From Nocardia brasiliensis ATCC 700358 (lineage in GTDB: Bacteria > Actinomycetota > Actinomycetes > Mycobacteriales > Mycobacteriaceae): a stretch of DNA of 64,000 nucleotides. The notes beneath the pieces are model-generated. The model ran no database searches, was not told the origin of the DNA, and saw nothing but the letters and a program-made list of their open reading frames with translations. Positions 27,840 through 37,091 of this stretch are shown here, one piece after another (position 1 is the stretch's first letter; every line of letters starts with the position of its first letter). The stretch lies in the NCBI RefSeq assembly GCF_000250675.2, contig NC_018681.1, forward strand, positions 5,022,001 through 5,086,000, written 5' to 3'. The translations under genes were made by a program, and so were the position numbers.

Positions 27840-29249
27840 ATGGCGACCCAGACCACCGGCCACACCGCCGACGACGACCATCGACAACCGCGCTACCGCC
27901 AGCAGCTGTCCCGAGCGCTCGGCATGGGCGAGAACATCCTGATCACGCTGTCCGCGGTCACCCCCGCGTCGAGTGTGTTCATCATCATTCCGGCGATACT
28001 GCTGGCGGCGGGCGGCGCCTCGGTGCTGACGCTGGCGATCGCGGCGGTGGCGTCGGTGTTCATCGGCCTCTGCTACGCCGAGCTGGCCACCACCTTCCCG
28101 ATCACCGGTGGCGAATACACCTGGGCCGCACGGCTACTCGGCCGCCCCGTCGGGTTCGCGCTGTTCGCGCTCACGCTGGTGAACGGGGTGTTGATCATCG
28201 CGGTCATCGCCCTGGGCACCGGCGACTATCTCGGCGTCGCGATACCCCAGCTCGGCGGCAAATGGGTCGGCATCGGCGTCATCGTGGTGACCACCGGTAT
28301 CGCGATCCTCGACATCAAGGCCAACGCCTGGGTCACCGGCGTTTTCCTGTGCGTGGAGATCGCGGCGATCGCGGCGCTGGCCTTCCTCGGCTTCAGCAAC
28401 ATCGAACGCGGACCGTCGGAGTGGCTGCACGCGGTCACCGTGACCGAAGGCACCCAGACGAACATCGGCGTCGGTGCGTTGATCGCCCTCGTCCCGGTCG
28501 CGCTGTTCGGCTACAACGGCTACGGCGCGGCGGTGTACTACGCCGAGGAGACCAAAGACGCCAAGCGCACCATCGGCCGGGTGATCATGATCTGCCTGGC
28601 CGCGACCGTCGCCATCGAGATCGTGCCACTGGCGGCCGTCGTCCTCGGCGCACCCTCGCTGACCGACCTGCTGAGCAGCGCAGCCCCGATGAACCACTTT
28701 CTCACCGCGCGCGGCGGAACCACGGTGAACACCCTGGTCAGCATCGGTATCGCGATCGCGATCGTGAACGCGGTGATCGCGATCATCCTGCAGATCTCGC
28801 GGCTGCTGTTCGCCTCGGCGCGCGACCGCAGCTGGCCCGACCCGATCGATCGGGCGCTGGGCAGCGTGCACCCGCGGTGGCATACGCCCGCGCTCGCGAC
28901 CATCGCGGTGGGTGCGGCGGCCACCGTCGCGGCGGCCGTGCTGCCGCTGTCCTGGCTGATCACCGCCACCGGCGCCGGACTGGTCCTGGTGTATCTGTTC
29001 GTCGCGCTGGCCGCGTTCCGGGTGCGCAGCCGCCCGGCGTCCGGCGGCTACCGCATGCCGCTGTGGCCGCTGCCGCCGATCGTCGTTGTCGCCGCCATGG
29101 GTTACGCGGGCTACAGCGTCATCGACGCGTCCTGGCAGCAGATGGTGGTCGCGGTCGCGGCGATGCTGCTCGGCTGCGCCTACTACCTGATCTATCTGCG
29201 GCCGCGGCCGGACCGCTGGCAGCTGCCCGATCCCATTCAGGAATCGTGA
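27840..29249 (+). CDS. APC-superfamily amino acid/amine permease
   Basis: Transporter of 469 aa with 12-14 hydrophobic segments. Conserved regions: SAVTPASSVFIIIPAILLAAGG (helix 1), TFPITGGEYTWAARLLG and GYGAAVYYAEETKDAKRTIGRVI after helix 6, as in the amino acid/choline and GABA permease groups. Controlled by the divergent TetR gene. Its stop overlaps the convergent AraC gene by 13 bases. Confidence 0.87.
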   Translation: MATQTTGHTADDDHRQPRYRQQLSRALGMGENILITLSAVTPASSVFIIIPAILLAAGGASVLTLAIAAVASVFIGLCYAELATTFPITGGEYTWAARLLGRPVGFALFALTLVNGVLIIAVIALGTGDYLGVAIPQLGGKWVGIGVIVVTTGIAILDIKANAWVTGVFLCVEIAAIAALAFLGFSNIERGPSEWLHAVTVTEGTQTNIGVGALIALVPVALFGYNGYGAAVYYAEETKDAKRTIGRVIMICLAATVAIEIVPLAAVVLGAPSLTDLLSSAAPMNHFLTARGGTTVNTLVSIGIAIAIVNAVIAIILQISRLLFASARDRSWPDPIDRALGSVHPRWHTPALATIAVGAAATVAAAVLPLSWLITATGAGLVLVYLFVALAAFRVRSRPASGGYRMPLWPLPPIVVVAAMGYAGYSVIDASWQQMVVAVAAMLLGCAYYLIYLRPRPDRWQLPDPIQES

Positions 29250-30223
29250 GGCACCACGGATGACGAGACCGGTTGCGCGCGTTGCGCGCACCGGTACTCG
29301 TGCGGACTGAGCCCGTAGGCCGCGCGGAAGGTCCGGCTGAAATGCGCGGCGTCGGGGAAACCCCAGCGCGCGGCGATCGCGGCGATCGAGCGGTCACGCC
29401 GCAGCGGGTCGCGCAGATCGCGCCGGCAGCGTTCCAGCCGCCGCTCCCGGATCCAGCCCGCGACGGTGGTCGACTGCTCGTGAAAGAGCTTGTGCAAGTA
29501 GCGGGTCGAGATGAAGTGCGCGGTGGCGATGCGTTGCGGCGCGAGATCCCCGTCGCCGAGATGCCCTTCGATATAGGACATCAGCTGCGCGGTGAGCGGG
29601 CGCCGTACCGCGGACCGGGTCGCCGCGAGCAGATCGAGCCGGGTGCCGAGCACGGTGACGAGCAGATCGACGATATTGTCCGCCAAACGGGTTTCGGCCG
29701 GTCCGGTCACCTCGTCGAGGTGGCCGGCCAGCTCACGCAGCAGCGTCGACAACAGCGCGCCCGCACCGTTGTCACCGGATACCCGGCGCGCGGTGACCGC
29801 CGCGATCCGATCCTCGGGCAGGCACAGTGCGCGTCGCGGCAGCATCAGCACGAGTTGACGGTAGGGTCCGTCGAACGCCATCGCGTACGGGCGGCTCGTG
29901 TCGTAGATCGCGAAATCGCCCTCGGCCAAACGGGTTTCCCGGTCGTCCTGAGTCAGCAGGCAGGCTCCCTGCAACTGCACGCCCAGCTTGTAGCATTCCG
30001 GATCGGATCGCGCGATCAACGCCTCGGTCCGGCGCACCACGTGCGGCGTGGCGCCGACCTCGGTCACCTGCAGCGAACCCAGTGCCACACTGCGCAATCG
30101 GCCGTCGAACGGCTCGCGTCCGACGCGTTCCACCTGCAGGGGCACGAAGGTGTGGGAGACGGCGTCGCGGAAGCTGTCGAATCGGTCCACCCGCGGCCAC
30201 CGCGGCGGCATCGCCACTGACAT
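29237..30223 (-). CDS. AraC-family regulator (FeaR-like)
   Basis: Transcription activator of 328 aa: an N-terminal AraC-binding-like domain (CYKLGVQLQGACLLTQDDRETRLAEGDFAIYDTSRPY) and a C-terminal double HTH (ISTRYLHKLFHEQSTTVAGWIRERRLERCRRDL, WGFPDAAHFSRTFRAAYGLSPHEYR). Domain layout matches FeaR, which activates tyramine/phenylethylamine oxidase in E. coli. It is clearly paralogous to the regulator at 36153. The ATG at 30223 has AGGAGGG ahead; the frame extends to 30298. It lies 65 bases behind the ABC ATPase gene, with the ATATACGAT motif in between. Confidence 0.85.
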   Translation of the reverse strand: MSVAMPPRWPRVDRFDSFRDAVSHTFVPLQVERVGREPFDGRLRSVALGSLQVTEVGATPHVVRRTEALIARSDPECYKLGVQLQGACLLTQDDRETRLAEGDFAIYDTSRPYAMAFDGPYRQLVLMLPRRALCLPEDRIAAVTARRVSGDNGAGALLSTLLRELAGHLDEVTGPAETRLADNIVDLLVTVLGTRLDLLAATRSAVRRPLTAQLMSYIEGHLGDGDLAPQRIATAHFISTRYLHKLFHEQSTTVAGWIRERRLERCRRDLRDPLRRDRSIAAIAARWGFPDAAHFSRTFRAAYGLSPHEYRCAQRAQPVSSSVVPHDS

Positions 30224-30259
30224 GTGCCCTCCTAGATGATGCGGCACCGGCAGGTAACG

Positions 30260-30271
30260 ATCATATACGAT
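30260..30271. promoter_or_regulatory. ATCATATACGAT motif, shared with the hpa promoter
   Basis: Near-palindromic 12-mer upstream of the AraC gene. Eleven of its 12 bases, and the TTT that follows, recur at 47436-47447 in the divergent promoter of the aromatic operons. It resembles ATnGTATACnAT-type sites of GntR regulators, so the GntR at 48951 may act at both places. Confidence 0.35.
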
Positions 30272-30287
30272 TTCGCCGCGAGCAGGG

Positions 30288-31793
30288 TCAGGCCGCACCG
30301 GTATTCATGGCGTGCAGCAGGGTGTGCTGATCGATCCGATCGCCCTCGAGCGTCGCGCACAAGCGTCCGCGATACAGCACCAGCACCCGATCGCACAGTG
30401 CCGCAAGCTCATCGAGGTCCGTCGAGCAGAGCAGCACCACCGTCGTCGCGGCCGCGGTACGCAGCAGGACGTGCAGGTCCGCCTTGCCGCCGACATCCAC
30501 GCCGCGCGTGGGATCGTCCAGCAACAGCACCGACGGCTCGGCCGCCAGCCACTTCGCCAGCACGACCTTCTGCTGGTTCCCGCCCGAGAGCAAGCCACAG
30601 GCCAGATCCACGTCGGCGGTGCGAATCCGCAGCCGTCGCACCAATTCTCGGGCGCGCGCCCGCAACTTGCCGGGCGTCAGCAGGCCGCCGTCGCGACCCA
30701 ACGCCACCGATCGAACCTGGGCCATGTTCTCCCACACCGGCTTGTCCAGCATCAGCCCGACCCGCCGCCGGTCGCCGGATACCAGCGCCACCCCGGCGGC
30801 GATCGCCGCACGCAGACCCGACGGCCCGGATCGACCGTCCGGGAGCGTGATCCGGCCCGCACTGGGTGCGCACAGCCCGGCCACGACGTCGATGACGGCG
30901 GTGTGTCCCGAACCGACGAGCCCCGCGATGCCGACGATCTCCCCTGGCGCGGCGCTGAATTCGAGACCGTGCAACCGGCCGGGCACGTCCACGCCCTGCA
31001 CGCGCAGCGCACCACCGGCCGGCCCGGATGAGCGCGGCACCGCCACTTCGGTTGCGGCGCTGCCGCGCTCGCCGAGCATCGCCGTCACCACCTGTGCCAG
31101 ATCCAGCTCCGCGCGCGGCACCGCCGACAGCACGGTGCGGCCGTCGCGCAGCACGGTGATCTCGTCGCACAGCGCCATGACCTCCTCCAGGATGTGCGAG
31201 ACGAACACCACTGCGACCCGGCGTTCGCGAAGTACCCGAACGATATTCAGCAACCGGCGGGTGCCCGCCTCGTCCAGCGCCGAGGTCGGTTCGTCCAGGA
31301 TCAGCACGCGCGGCTCGGCGATCAGCGCCTTGGCGATCTCCACCAGCTGCCGCTGCGCCAGGGACAGGGTGCCGAGCACACGGCGTACATCGACGTCGAG
31401 ACCCAACTGCGCCAGCACCGGTTCGGCGCGCGCGACCATCGCGGCCCGGTGGCGGAACGGCCCGCGAGTCGGCTCGCGCATCGGATACAGATTGGCCAGC
31501 ACATCGAGATCCGGGAAGAGATTCAATTCCTGGGACACCACGGCCACGCCGTGCCGGGCGGCCTGGGCCGTCGAGCTGAACGACACCGCATGCCCGCCGA
31601 GGCGCAGGGTGCCTCGATCGGGTGCCACCGCACCCGACACGACTTTGATGAGCGTCGACTTCCCGGCACCGTTCTCCCCGAGCAACGCGTGCACGGTGCC
31701 CTCGCGCACGGTCAGCTCGGCATCGCGCAGGGCGGTGACCCCGCCGTATGCCTTGCCGATACCGCGGACGTCGAGCATTGCCGCACCGGTCAT
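30288..31793 (-). CDS. Ribose-type ABC transporter ATP-binding protein
   Basis: Carbohydrate-type (CUT2/RbsA-like) ATPase of 501 aa with two nucleotide-binding domains in one chain. The first has Walker A GENGAGKSTL, signature-region LSLAQRQLVEIAKAL and Walker B VLILDEPTSALD. The second has LSGGNQQKVVLAKWL and VLLLDDPTRGVDVGG but a degenerate Walker A (GLVGSGHTAV, Lys lost), normal for this subfamily. Its start overlaps the binding-protein stop in ATGA. Works with the membrane and binding proteins next to it. Confidence 0.93.
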   Translation of the reverse strand: MTGAAMLDVRGIGKAYGGVTALRDAELTVREGTVHALLGENGAGKSTLIKVVSGAVAPDRGTLRLGGHAVSFSSTAQAARHGVAVVSQELNLFPDLDVLANLYPMREPTRGPFRHRAAMVARAEPVLAQLGLDVDVRRVLGTLSLAQRQLVEIAKALIAEPRVLILDEPTSALDEAGTRRLLNIVRVLRERRVAVVFVSHILEEVMALCDEITVLRDGRTVLSAVPRAELDLAQVVTAMLGERGSAATEVAVPRSSGPAGGALRVQGVDVPGRLHGLEFSAAPGEIVGIAGLVGSGHTAVIDVVAGLCAPSAGRITLPDGRSGPSGLRAAIAAGVALVSGDRRRVGLMLDKPVWENMAQVRSVALGRDGGLLTPGKLRARARELVRRLRIRTADVDLACGLLSGGNQQKVVLAKWLAAEPSVLLLDDPTRGVDVGGKADLHVLLRTAAATTVVLLCSTDLDELAALCDRVLVLYRGRLCATLEGDRIDQHTLLHAMNTGAA

Positions 31794-32857
31794 TTCGCGT
31801 CCGCCAGCGGACGCAGATAGCTGCCGGGGTCGGCGAGCTGGCGCGTGGCCGCGTCAGCGAACCACTGCCGTCTGCTCTCGTCGCTCTGCTGGCGCGCGAT
31901 GATCTCGTCGATGTTCGCGGCATTGATGATCAGCCCGCCCGGATTCCACCAGCCCTGCGTCAGCGGTTTCCCGCTGCGCGCGTGTTCGGCGAGCAGCCGG
32001 ATCGCGAGGTAGCCCTTGAGCCAATGCTCCGGCGAGGCGAGCGCGGCGACGTAGCCGTCTTTCACCCCGACCAGCGCCTGCGCGTCGGGATCACAGGATC
32101 CGACCAGCATCCGGCGACCGGTGTTCTTCTGGATCAAGGACAGCGATACCGCGTCGGACGCGCCGGCCCCGAGGTAGGCGATCGCGTCCGGATGCGCCTT
32201 CACCGTGTTGTTCCATTTGTTGTAGTTGTCCGTGGGCTCGGATCCGGTGTCGAACGGCCCGAGCACGGTCAAGGTCGGACGCTGTTCTTGCAGTACGGCT
32301 TTCATGCCGTCCAAACGCTGACTCAACAGGGTCAACCCGGGGATGTCGTTGCCGAGTACCACCTCGCCGGTGGTACCCACCGGAATGTGCTTGATGATCT
32401 CCACGGCCAGACTGCGACCGAGCTCGGTGTTGTCGTTGCCGACGTACAGTCCGACGTCCGCGCCGGCCGGTGGCACCGTATCGACAGTGGCCAGCGGCAC
32501 CCCCGCGGCGGCGGCCTGTTGCAGCGGGCGCACGAACAGATCCGGTGTCAGCGTCTCCATGGCGATTCCGTCGCGCGCGGTGCGCACCGCGGCCTGGAAC
32601 TGCGAGACCTGCTGGGGCCCGTTGATCGACGGCGGTGCGGTCTCGGTCAGATCCACGTCACCGGCATCGGCCGCCCCGGCCGCGGCCCCCAATGCCATCT
32701 CCTGGAACGGATTCTGTGAGGTGGTGGCATAGACGAAGGCCATGCGCAGCGTGCCGCTCTTCGGCCCGTCGCCTGTGCCGCCGCCACTGCCGCATGCCAC
32801 CAGTACCAGCGCGCAGCCCGCGACCGCGCCGCGCAACCACTTGTTCGATCGATGCAT
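31790..32857 (-). CDS. ABC transporter substrate-binding lipoprotein
   Basis: Periplasmic-binding-protein-like lipoprotein of the sugar-binding (RbsB-type) family, 355 aa. The signal peptide ends in LVLVACGSG, a lipobox whose Cys becomes the lipid anchor. The two-lobe fold begins with LRMAFVYATTSQNPFQEMALGA and includes IAYLGAGASDAVSLSLIQ. Despite the family name the ligand need not be a sugar; relatives also bind amines and other small molecules. ATG 32857 is used; a GTG directly before it is the alternative. Confidence 0.9.
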   Translation of the reverse strand: MHRSNKWLRGAVAGCALVLVACGSGGGTGDGPKSGTLRMAFVYATTSQNPFQEMALGAAAGAADAGDVDLTETAPPSINGPQQVSQFQAAVRTARDGIAMETLTPDLFVRPLQQAAAAGVPLATVDTVPPAGADVGLYVGNDNTELGRSLAVEIIKHIPVGTTGEVVLGNDIPGLTLLSQRLDGMKAVLQEQRPTLTVLGPFDTGSEPTDNYNKWNNTVKAHPDAIAYLGAGASDAVSLSLIQKNTGRRMLVGSCDPDAQALVGVKDGYVAALASPEHWLKGYLAIRLLAEHARSGKPLTQGWWNPGGLIINAANIDEIIARQQSDESRRQWFADAATRQLADPGSYLRPLADAK

Positions 32858-32887
32858 CACGATCTCTCTTCCTTCGAAAAATGTGCT

Positions 32888-33937
32888 CTACCGCCCGAAT
32901 TCGGACCGTTTGGCGCGCCGGCGGCTGCGCAGCAGGCTGTCGATGGCCACCGCGACCAGCACGACCACGCCACTGGCGAACGCGCTCCAGTTGACGGGGA
33001 TGTCGAAATAGACGAGGCCGCTGGACACCACGCTCAGCAGCACGGCGCCCGCGACCGCGCCGACCACCGTCGCGCTGCCGCCGCGCAGCGGTGTCCCGCC
33101 GATCACCGCGGCCGCGATGGCCTGCAATTCGAACCCCGTGCCGACATTCGGGTCGCCCGAGGTGAAGAACGCCAGCCCCAGCACGCCGGCCAGCCCGCAC
33201 AGCGCGCCGACGCCCATCAGCACCAGCAGCCGGGTGCGGGCCGTCGAGATGCCCGAGAAGGCAGCGGCTTCCGGGTTCGACCCGATGGACCGGACCCGAT
33301 AGCCGAACGGCGTCAAACGCAGCACGACGGTGAGCGCGGCGGTGACCACCAGCAGCACCCACACGCTGACCGGCAGGCCGAGCCAATTACCCCCGACGAT
33401 CGTGAAAAACGAACTCCGCAAAGGTAACCCGTTCACCTGCTGCCCGTTGCTCCACGCCGCTGCCAGACCGCGATAGACCTGCATTGTTGCCAAGGTCGCC
33501 ACGATCGCCGGAATCGCGATCACCTGGACGACAAGCGCGTTCGCCAAGCCGAGCAGCGCGCCGAACGCGATCGCGGCGCCCGCGGCCAGCCACGGGTTGA
33601 TCCCCGAGCGCATCAGCACCGCGGCGGTGATCAGGCTCAACCCGAATCCGGCGCCCACCGAGAGGTCGATCTCCCGCATCGCCAGCAGGAAGGCCATCCC
33701 CGCCGCCAGCAGCGCGACGTACACCGAGGTCTGCAGGACGTCGCGAATCTGGCCCGCGCTCAGGAAATCCGGATGCAGGATGCCGATGAACACCACCAGT
33801 GCGATGGTGGCCAGCAGGACACTGTTGGACTCGGCGTGCAGCATCCGCCGCACCACCGGTGGCACACCGGTCGATGCGGTCTTCGCGGTACTCGGCCGGG
33901 TGGCCGGTTCACGCTGTTCGGTGTCATTGGCGCTCAC
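32888..33937 (-). CDS. Ribose-type ABC transporter permease
   Basis: Membrane subunit (349 aa, 8-10 helices) of the CUT2 importer family. Typical segments: AMREIDLSVGAGFGLSLITAAVL, IPAIVATLATMQVYRGLA and the coupling-loop-like GSNPEAAAFSGISTARTRLLVLMGVGALCGLAGVLG. The GTG at 33937 is chosen with AGGAACG ahead; the frame extends to 34033. First gene of an ABC-AraC operon on -, divergent from SDR-MoaF-SnoaL across 173 bases. Confidence 0.9.
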   Translation of the reverse strand: MSANDTEQREPATRPSTAKTASTGVPPVVRRMLHAESNSVLLATIALVVFIGILHPDFLSAGQIRDVLQTSVYVALLAAGMAFLLAMREIDLSVGAGFGLSLITAAVLMRSGINPWLAAGAAIAFGALLGLANALVVQVIAIPAIVATLATMQVYRGLAAAWSNGQQVNGLPLRSSFFTIVGGNWLGLPVSVWVLLVVTAALTVVLRLTPFGYRVRSIGSNPEAAAFSGISTARTRLLVLMGVGALCGLAGVLGLAFFTSGDPNVGTGFELQAIAAAVIGGTPLRGGSATVVGAVAGAVLLSVVSSGLVYFDIPVNWSAFASGVVVLVAVAIDSLLRSRRRAKRSEFGR

Positions 33938-34110
33938 GATCGCGTTCCTGTCGTCGAATGTGCGAACCAGCTTCCGGCACCGGGGCACGAGATCCCTTGT
34001 CCCTGCGTGCACAGTCCTTGTCCGCCAGAACACCCGCGCCGCGCAGCTCTCGAAGCGGCCGGGTGGTGCTGGTTACGGTCGGCCGGACAACAGCGATTCG
34101 GAGATCTCGT

Positions 34111-34920
34111 ATGGACATGACGAAACGTTTGGCGGGCCAGGTCGCCCTCGTCACCGGCGGCGGCACCGGCATCGGGGCGGCCACGGCGCGCCGGCTGGTC
34201 GCGGAGGGTGCGGCGGTGGTGCTGGCCGGGCGGCGGCGCGAGCCGCTCGAGGCGGTGGCGGCCGAATTGGGCGACGCCGCCCTCGTCGTCGCGGGCGATG
34301 CCGCCGACACCGCCGACGTCGAGCGCATGGTGGACGCTGCCGTAGCCCGCCACGACCGGCTGGACCTGGTGGTCGCCAACGCGGGCGGGCACGGCCTCGG
34401 CACGGTCGCCGAGATCGGCGACCAGGACTGGGAACTCGGTATGCGGACCAATGTCACCACCGCGTTCGTGACCGTCCGCACAGCGCTGCCGCACCTGCGG
34501 GCGCAGGGCGGCTCGGTCGTCGTCGTGTCGTCACTGGCCGGGTTGTTCGCCGGACCCGCGGTGGCCGGCTATGTCACCGCCAAACACGCGCTGATCGGCC
34601 TCACCCGGTCGCTGGCCCGCGATTACGGCCGCGACGGCGTCCGGGTGAACGCGCTGTGCCCGGGCTGGGTGCGCACCGCGATGGCCGACGAGCAGATGGA
34701 TGTGCTTGCCGCACAGCGCGGTATCGATCGGGAAGCCGCCTATCGGCTGGTCACCCGGGACACCCCGCTGGGCAGGCCGGTGGAGCCCGCGGAGATCGCC
34801 ACCATCGTCGCGTTCCTGCTGTCCGCCGATGCCGCCGCGATGACCGGGTCGGTCGTGCTCGCCGATGCCGGCGCCGCCGCCGTCGACCTGCCGACGATCG
34901 CGTTCGCGCCCCACGATTGA
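34111..34920 (+). CDS. Short-chain dehydrogenase/reductase
   Basis: Classical SDR of 269 aa. Cofactor motif VTGGGTGIGAATA at residues ~14-26, LVVANAGG, and the catalytic Ser with Tyr-x-x-x-Lys in VVSSLAGLFAGPAVAGYVTAK; the Arg after strand 2 (AGRRRE) favours NADPH. The C-terminal SDR signature MTGSVVLADAG is present. First gene of a three-gene + operon with MoaF and a SnoaL protein. It could oxidise or reduce an alcohol/aldehyde in the amine pathway, but the substrate is inferred only from position. Confidence 0.87.
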   Translation: MDMTKRLAGQVALVTGGGTGIGAATARRLVAEGAAVVLAGRRREPLEAVAAELGDAALVVAGDAADTADVERMVDAAVARHDRLDLVVANAGGHGLGTVAEIGDQDWELGMRTNVTTAFVTVRTALPHLRAQGGSVVVVSSLAGLFAGPAVAGYVTAKHALIGLTRSLARDYGRDGVRVNALCPGWVRTAMADEQMDVLAAQRGIDREAAYRLVTRDTPLGRPVEPAEIATIVAFLLSADAAAMTGSVVLADAGAAAVDLPTIAFAPHD

Positions 34921-34930
34921 GGAGACACCG

Positions 34931-35746
34931 ATGACCGAGAACATCACTGCGGTAAAGGATCTGGCTGTCCCGGCGGGATGGAAGGGGATGGACGATTTCG
35001 CCGCCGGGATCGACGGCAACCGGATACCGCCGACCGATCGGCTCACCGACCAGTGCTGGTCGCTGCGCCGATCCGACGAGGAGCACACCGAATTGCGTTT
35101 CCGCTCGGCGGATCAGGTGCGGTGGACCCGCGGCACCGAGTCCGGCGCGGACTGGTATCAGGCGATCGAGGTGTCCCCTGACGTGTTCTTCCTCGATCAG
35201 ACCTTCGCGGACCGTCCACACGTCAGCGAGGTCACGGTGGTGCACCTGCCGACGGCACGGACCGTGACGATCGAATCGACCATCGCCGCGCAACCGACAC
35301 CCGGTGTCCCACAGGTGTCCCAGCGCTTCCTGGCCGGTGTCGTCGATCCCGGCGACGGGCGCGTCCCGAGCGGTGCGGTGCCCGGACCGACCCGCGACCT
35401 CGTCGGCTGGCGCGCCCTCTACCGATACAGCCCGCACCATCTCTACGAACATCTCTACCTCAGTTCCGAACGCTATTGCTGGCAGTGCCTCGTCGGCGAG
35501 CAGCGCGGCCACGGCGACGTCGATCTGGCGACCACCTGGAAACTCGCGGACGACTTCTACGTCTTCACTTTTCGCGAGTTCCTCATCCCGGTCGCCGCGA
35601 CCTGGCTCTACGATCTCGCCGCGATGCGTTCCACCGGCAAGTTCTTCGGCATCGGCAAGGGCGGCGCGGTGCGCAACGCACCGGGCGGCGCGCATATCAC
35701 CAGCCTCGGCCGCGTGCAGTATCCCCAAGACGAGCAACCGATTTGA
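34931..35746 (+). CDS. MoaF-domain protein
   Basis: A 271-residue protein with the MoaF C-terminal domain (LYRYSPHHLYEHLYLSSERYCWQCLVGEQRGHGDVDLATTWKLADDFYVFTFREFLIPVA, here in part) and the following RSTGKFFGIGKGGAVRN. In Klebsiella moaF belongs to the monoamine-induced regulon; the name does not mean molybdenum cofactor synthesis. The calycin-like fold suggests ligand binding. GGAGA lies before the ATG and only ten bases separate it from the SDR gene. Its presence supports a monoamine role for the region. Confidence 0.82.
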   Translation: MTENITAVKDLAVPAGWKGMDDFAAGIDGNRIPPTDRLTDQCWSLRRSDEEHTELRFRSADQVRWTRGTESGADWYQAIEVSPDVFFLDQTFADRPHVSEVTVVHLPTARTVTIESTIAAQPTPGVPQVSQRFLAGVVDPGDGRVPSGAVPGPTRDLVGWRALYRYSPHHLYEHLYLSSERYCWQCLVGEQRGHGDVDLATTWKLADDFYVFTFREFLIPVAATWLYDLAAMRSTGKFFGIGKGGAVRNAPGGAHITSLGRVQYPQDEQPI

Positions 35747-35760
35747 GAGTGAGCGACGCC

Positions 35761-36156
35761 ATGAACCGTGACCTCGAGGTGATCAAGGCCCACTACGCCG
35801 CCTCCGACCGTGGCGACCTGCCCGGCATGCTGGCGCCGCTGGCCGCGAACGTGGCCTGGACCGAGATGGCGGGATTTCCCTACGCGGGCACCTATATCGG
35901 CCCGGACGCGGTGCGCGACAACGTCTTCGCGCGGATCGCCGCCGAATGGGACGGCTATACAGCCACCGTCGACGAAATCGCGGGCGGCTCGGACGGCATC
36001 GTCATCGGGATCGGTACCTACTCGGGCACTTTCCGGGCGACCGGACAGGCGATGGCCGCGCGCTTCGTGCACGTGTGGCGATTGTCGAACGGGAGCGTCG
36101 AGCGCTTCGAGCAATTCACCGACACTGCTGCCGTGCAAGCCGCGATGCGCGGTTAA
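35761..36156 (+). CDS. SnoaL-like (NTF2-fold) protein
   Basis: Small protein of 131 aa with the usual SnoaL layout: helix DLEVIKAHYAASDRGDLPGMLAPLA, strand VAWTEMAGFPYAGTYIGPDAVRDNVF and the sheet ending in FVHVWRLSNGSVERFEQFTDT. May isomerise or dehydrate a small intermediate. A GTG at 35749 is an alternative start. Third gene of the SDR-MoaF operon; its stop codon overlaps the convergent AraC stop in GTTAAC. Confidence 0.78.
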   Translation: MNRDLEVIKAHYAASDRGDLPGMLAPLAANVAWTEMAGFPYAGTYIGPDAVRDNVFARIAAEWDGYTATVDEIAGGSDGIVIGIGTYSGTFRATGQAMAARFVHVWRLSNGSVERFEQFTDTAAVQAAMRG

Positions 36157-37091
36157 CCAGCCGGAAAGTTCCCTCTCCCGTTGAGGATTCGGTATTCGCG
36201 GGGCGGCACACCGTAGGTCAGTTTGAACAGCCGGCTGAAGTGTGCCGCGTCGACGAATCCCCGGCGCGCCGCGACCGCCCCGACCGCGAGCCCGTACAGC
36301 GCGGGGTCGGTCAGGTCGGCGCGGCAGTATTCCAGCCGCCGCTGCCGGATCCAGCCGCACACCGTGGCACCCTCGGAGCGAAACAGCTTGTGCAGGTAGC
36401 CGATTGAGAGATGCGCGGCCTCGGCCGCCATCGCCGGGGACAGGTCCGGGTCATCGAGATGGTCTTCGAGGAACGCCTTGACCCGCGGCAACACCGCCTG
36501 TTGCGCGACGGCGGTCGCCGCCGGGTCCTCGTCGGCGTGCGCGGCCAGCACGGTCGCCACCAGATCGACGACGATATCGGCCAATCGGAGCAACTCGATC
36601 GTGCCCAATTCGCCGGTCCTGGCGGTCATCCCGGACAACAGCGTCGACAGCAGCGCGGTCGCGGGATGTCGCCGGGCCAGCACCGTCGCGGTACTCGCCT
36701 CGACACCGGCGGCGGGCAGGCGCAGTACGCGGCGCGGAAACGCCGCGACCTGTAACCGGCACGCGGCGTCGAACAGCACCGAATACGGCTGCGCCGTATC
36801 CAGCACCGCGACATCGTTCGTGCCCAGGCGTACCTGCCGACCGCCCTGGCTCAGCAGGCAGGACCCCCGAACCGGCACCAGCACTTTGTAATACGCCTCG
36901 GCCCGATCCCGCACCGTGCCGTCGGCCCGATGCGGGATCGCGGAGACCTCCGCGAACACCAGCTCCCCCGCGACGTGCCCGCGGATGCGACCACGAAAAT
37001 GCGCCGCGTCGTCCACCACGATATCCAGCGGCGAGTCCGGACGGGCCGGGGCGCGGCTCCCGGTCGCGGAGTCGATGCGGGTCACCATCAT
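36153..37091 (-). CDS. AraC-family regulator (FeaR-like), second copy
   Basis: Activator of 312 aa, paralogous to the one at 29237: sensor part with YYKVLVPVRGSCLLSQGGRQVRLGTNDVAVLDTAQPYS and C-terminal double HTH (LSIGYLHKLFRSEGATVCGWIRQRRLEYCRADL, RRGFVDAAHFSRLFKLTYGVPPREYR). The frame is open to 37661 through the neighbouring gene; the ATG at 37091 overlaps the GMC stop in ATGA and begins the family-like sequence. Last gene of the eight-gene minus operon and probably its activator. Confidence 0.87.
   Translation of the reverse strand: MMVTRIDSATGSRAPARPDSPLDIVVDDAAHFRGRIRGHVAGELVFAEVSAIPHRADGTVRDRAEAYYKVLVPVRGSCLLSQGGRQVRLGTNDVAVLDTAQPYSVLFDAACRLQVAAFPRRVLRLPAAGVEASTATVLARRHPATALLSTLLSGMTARTGELGTIELLRLADIVVDLVATVLAAHADEDPAATAVAQQAVLPRVKAFLEDHLDDPDLSPAMAAEAAHLSIGYLHKLFRSEGATVCGWIRQRRLEYCRADLTDPALYGLAVGAVAARRGFVDAAHFSRLFKLTYGVPPREYRILNGRGNFPAG

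Noticed and set aside
34931..35746. MoaF protein as a molybdenum cofactor enzyme serving NarG
   Set aside because: The MoaF family is tied to the monoamine regulon, not cofactor synthesis, and the gene is far from nar genes within an amine cluster.
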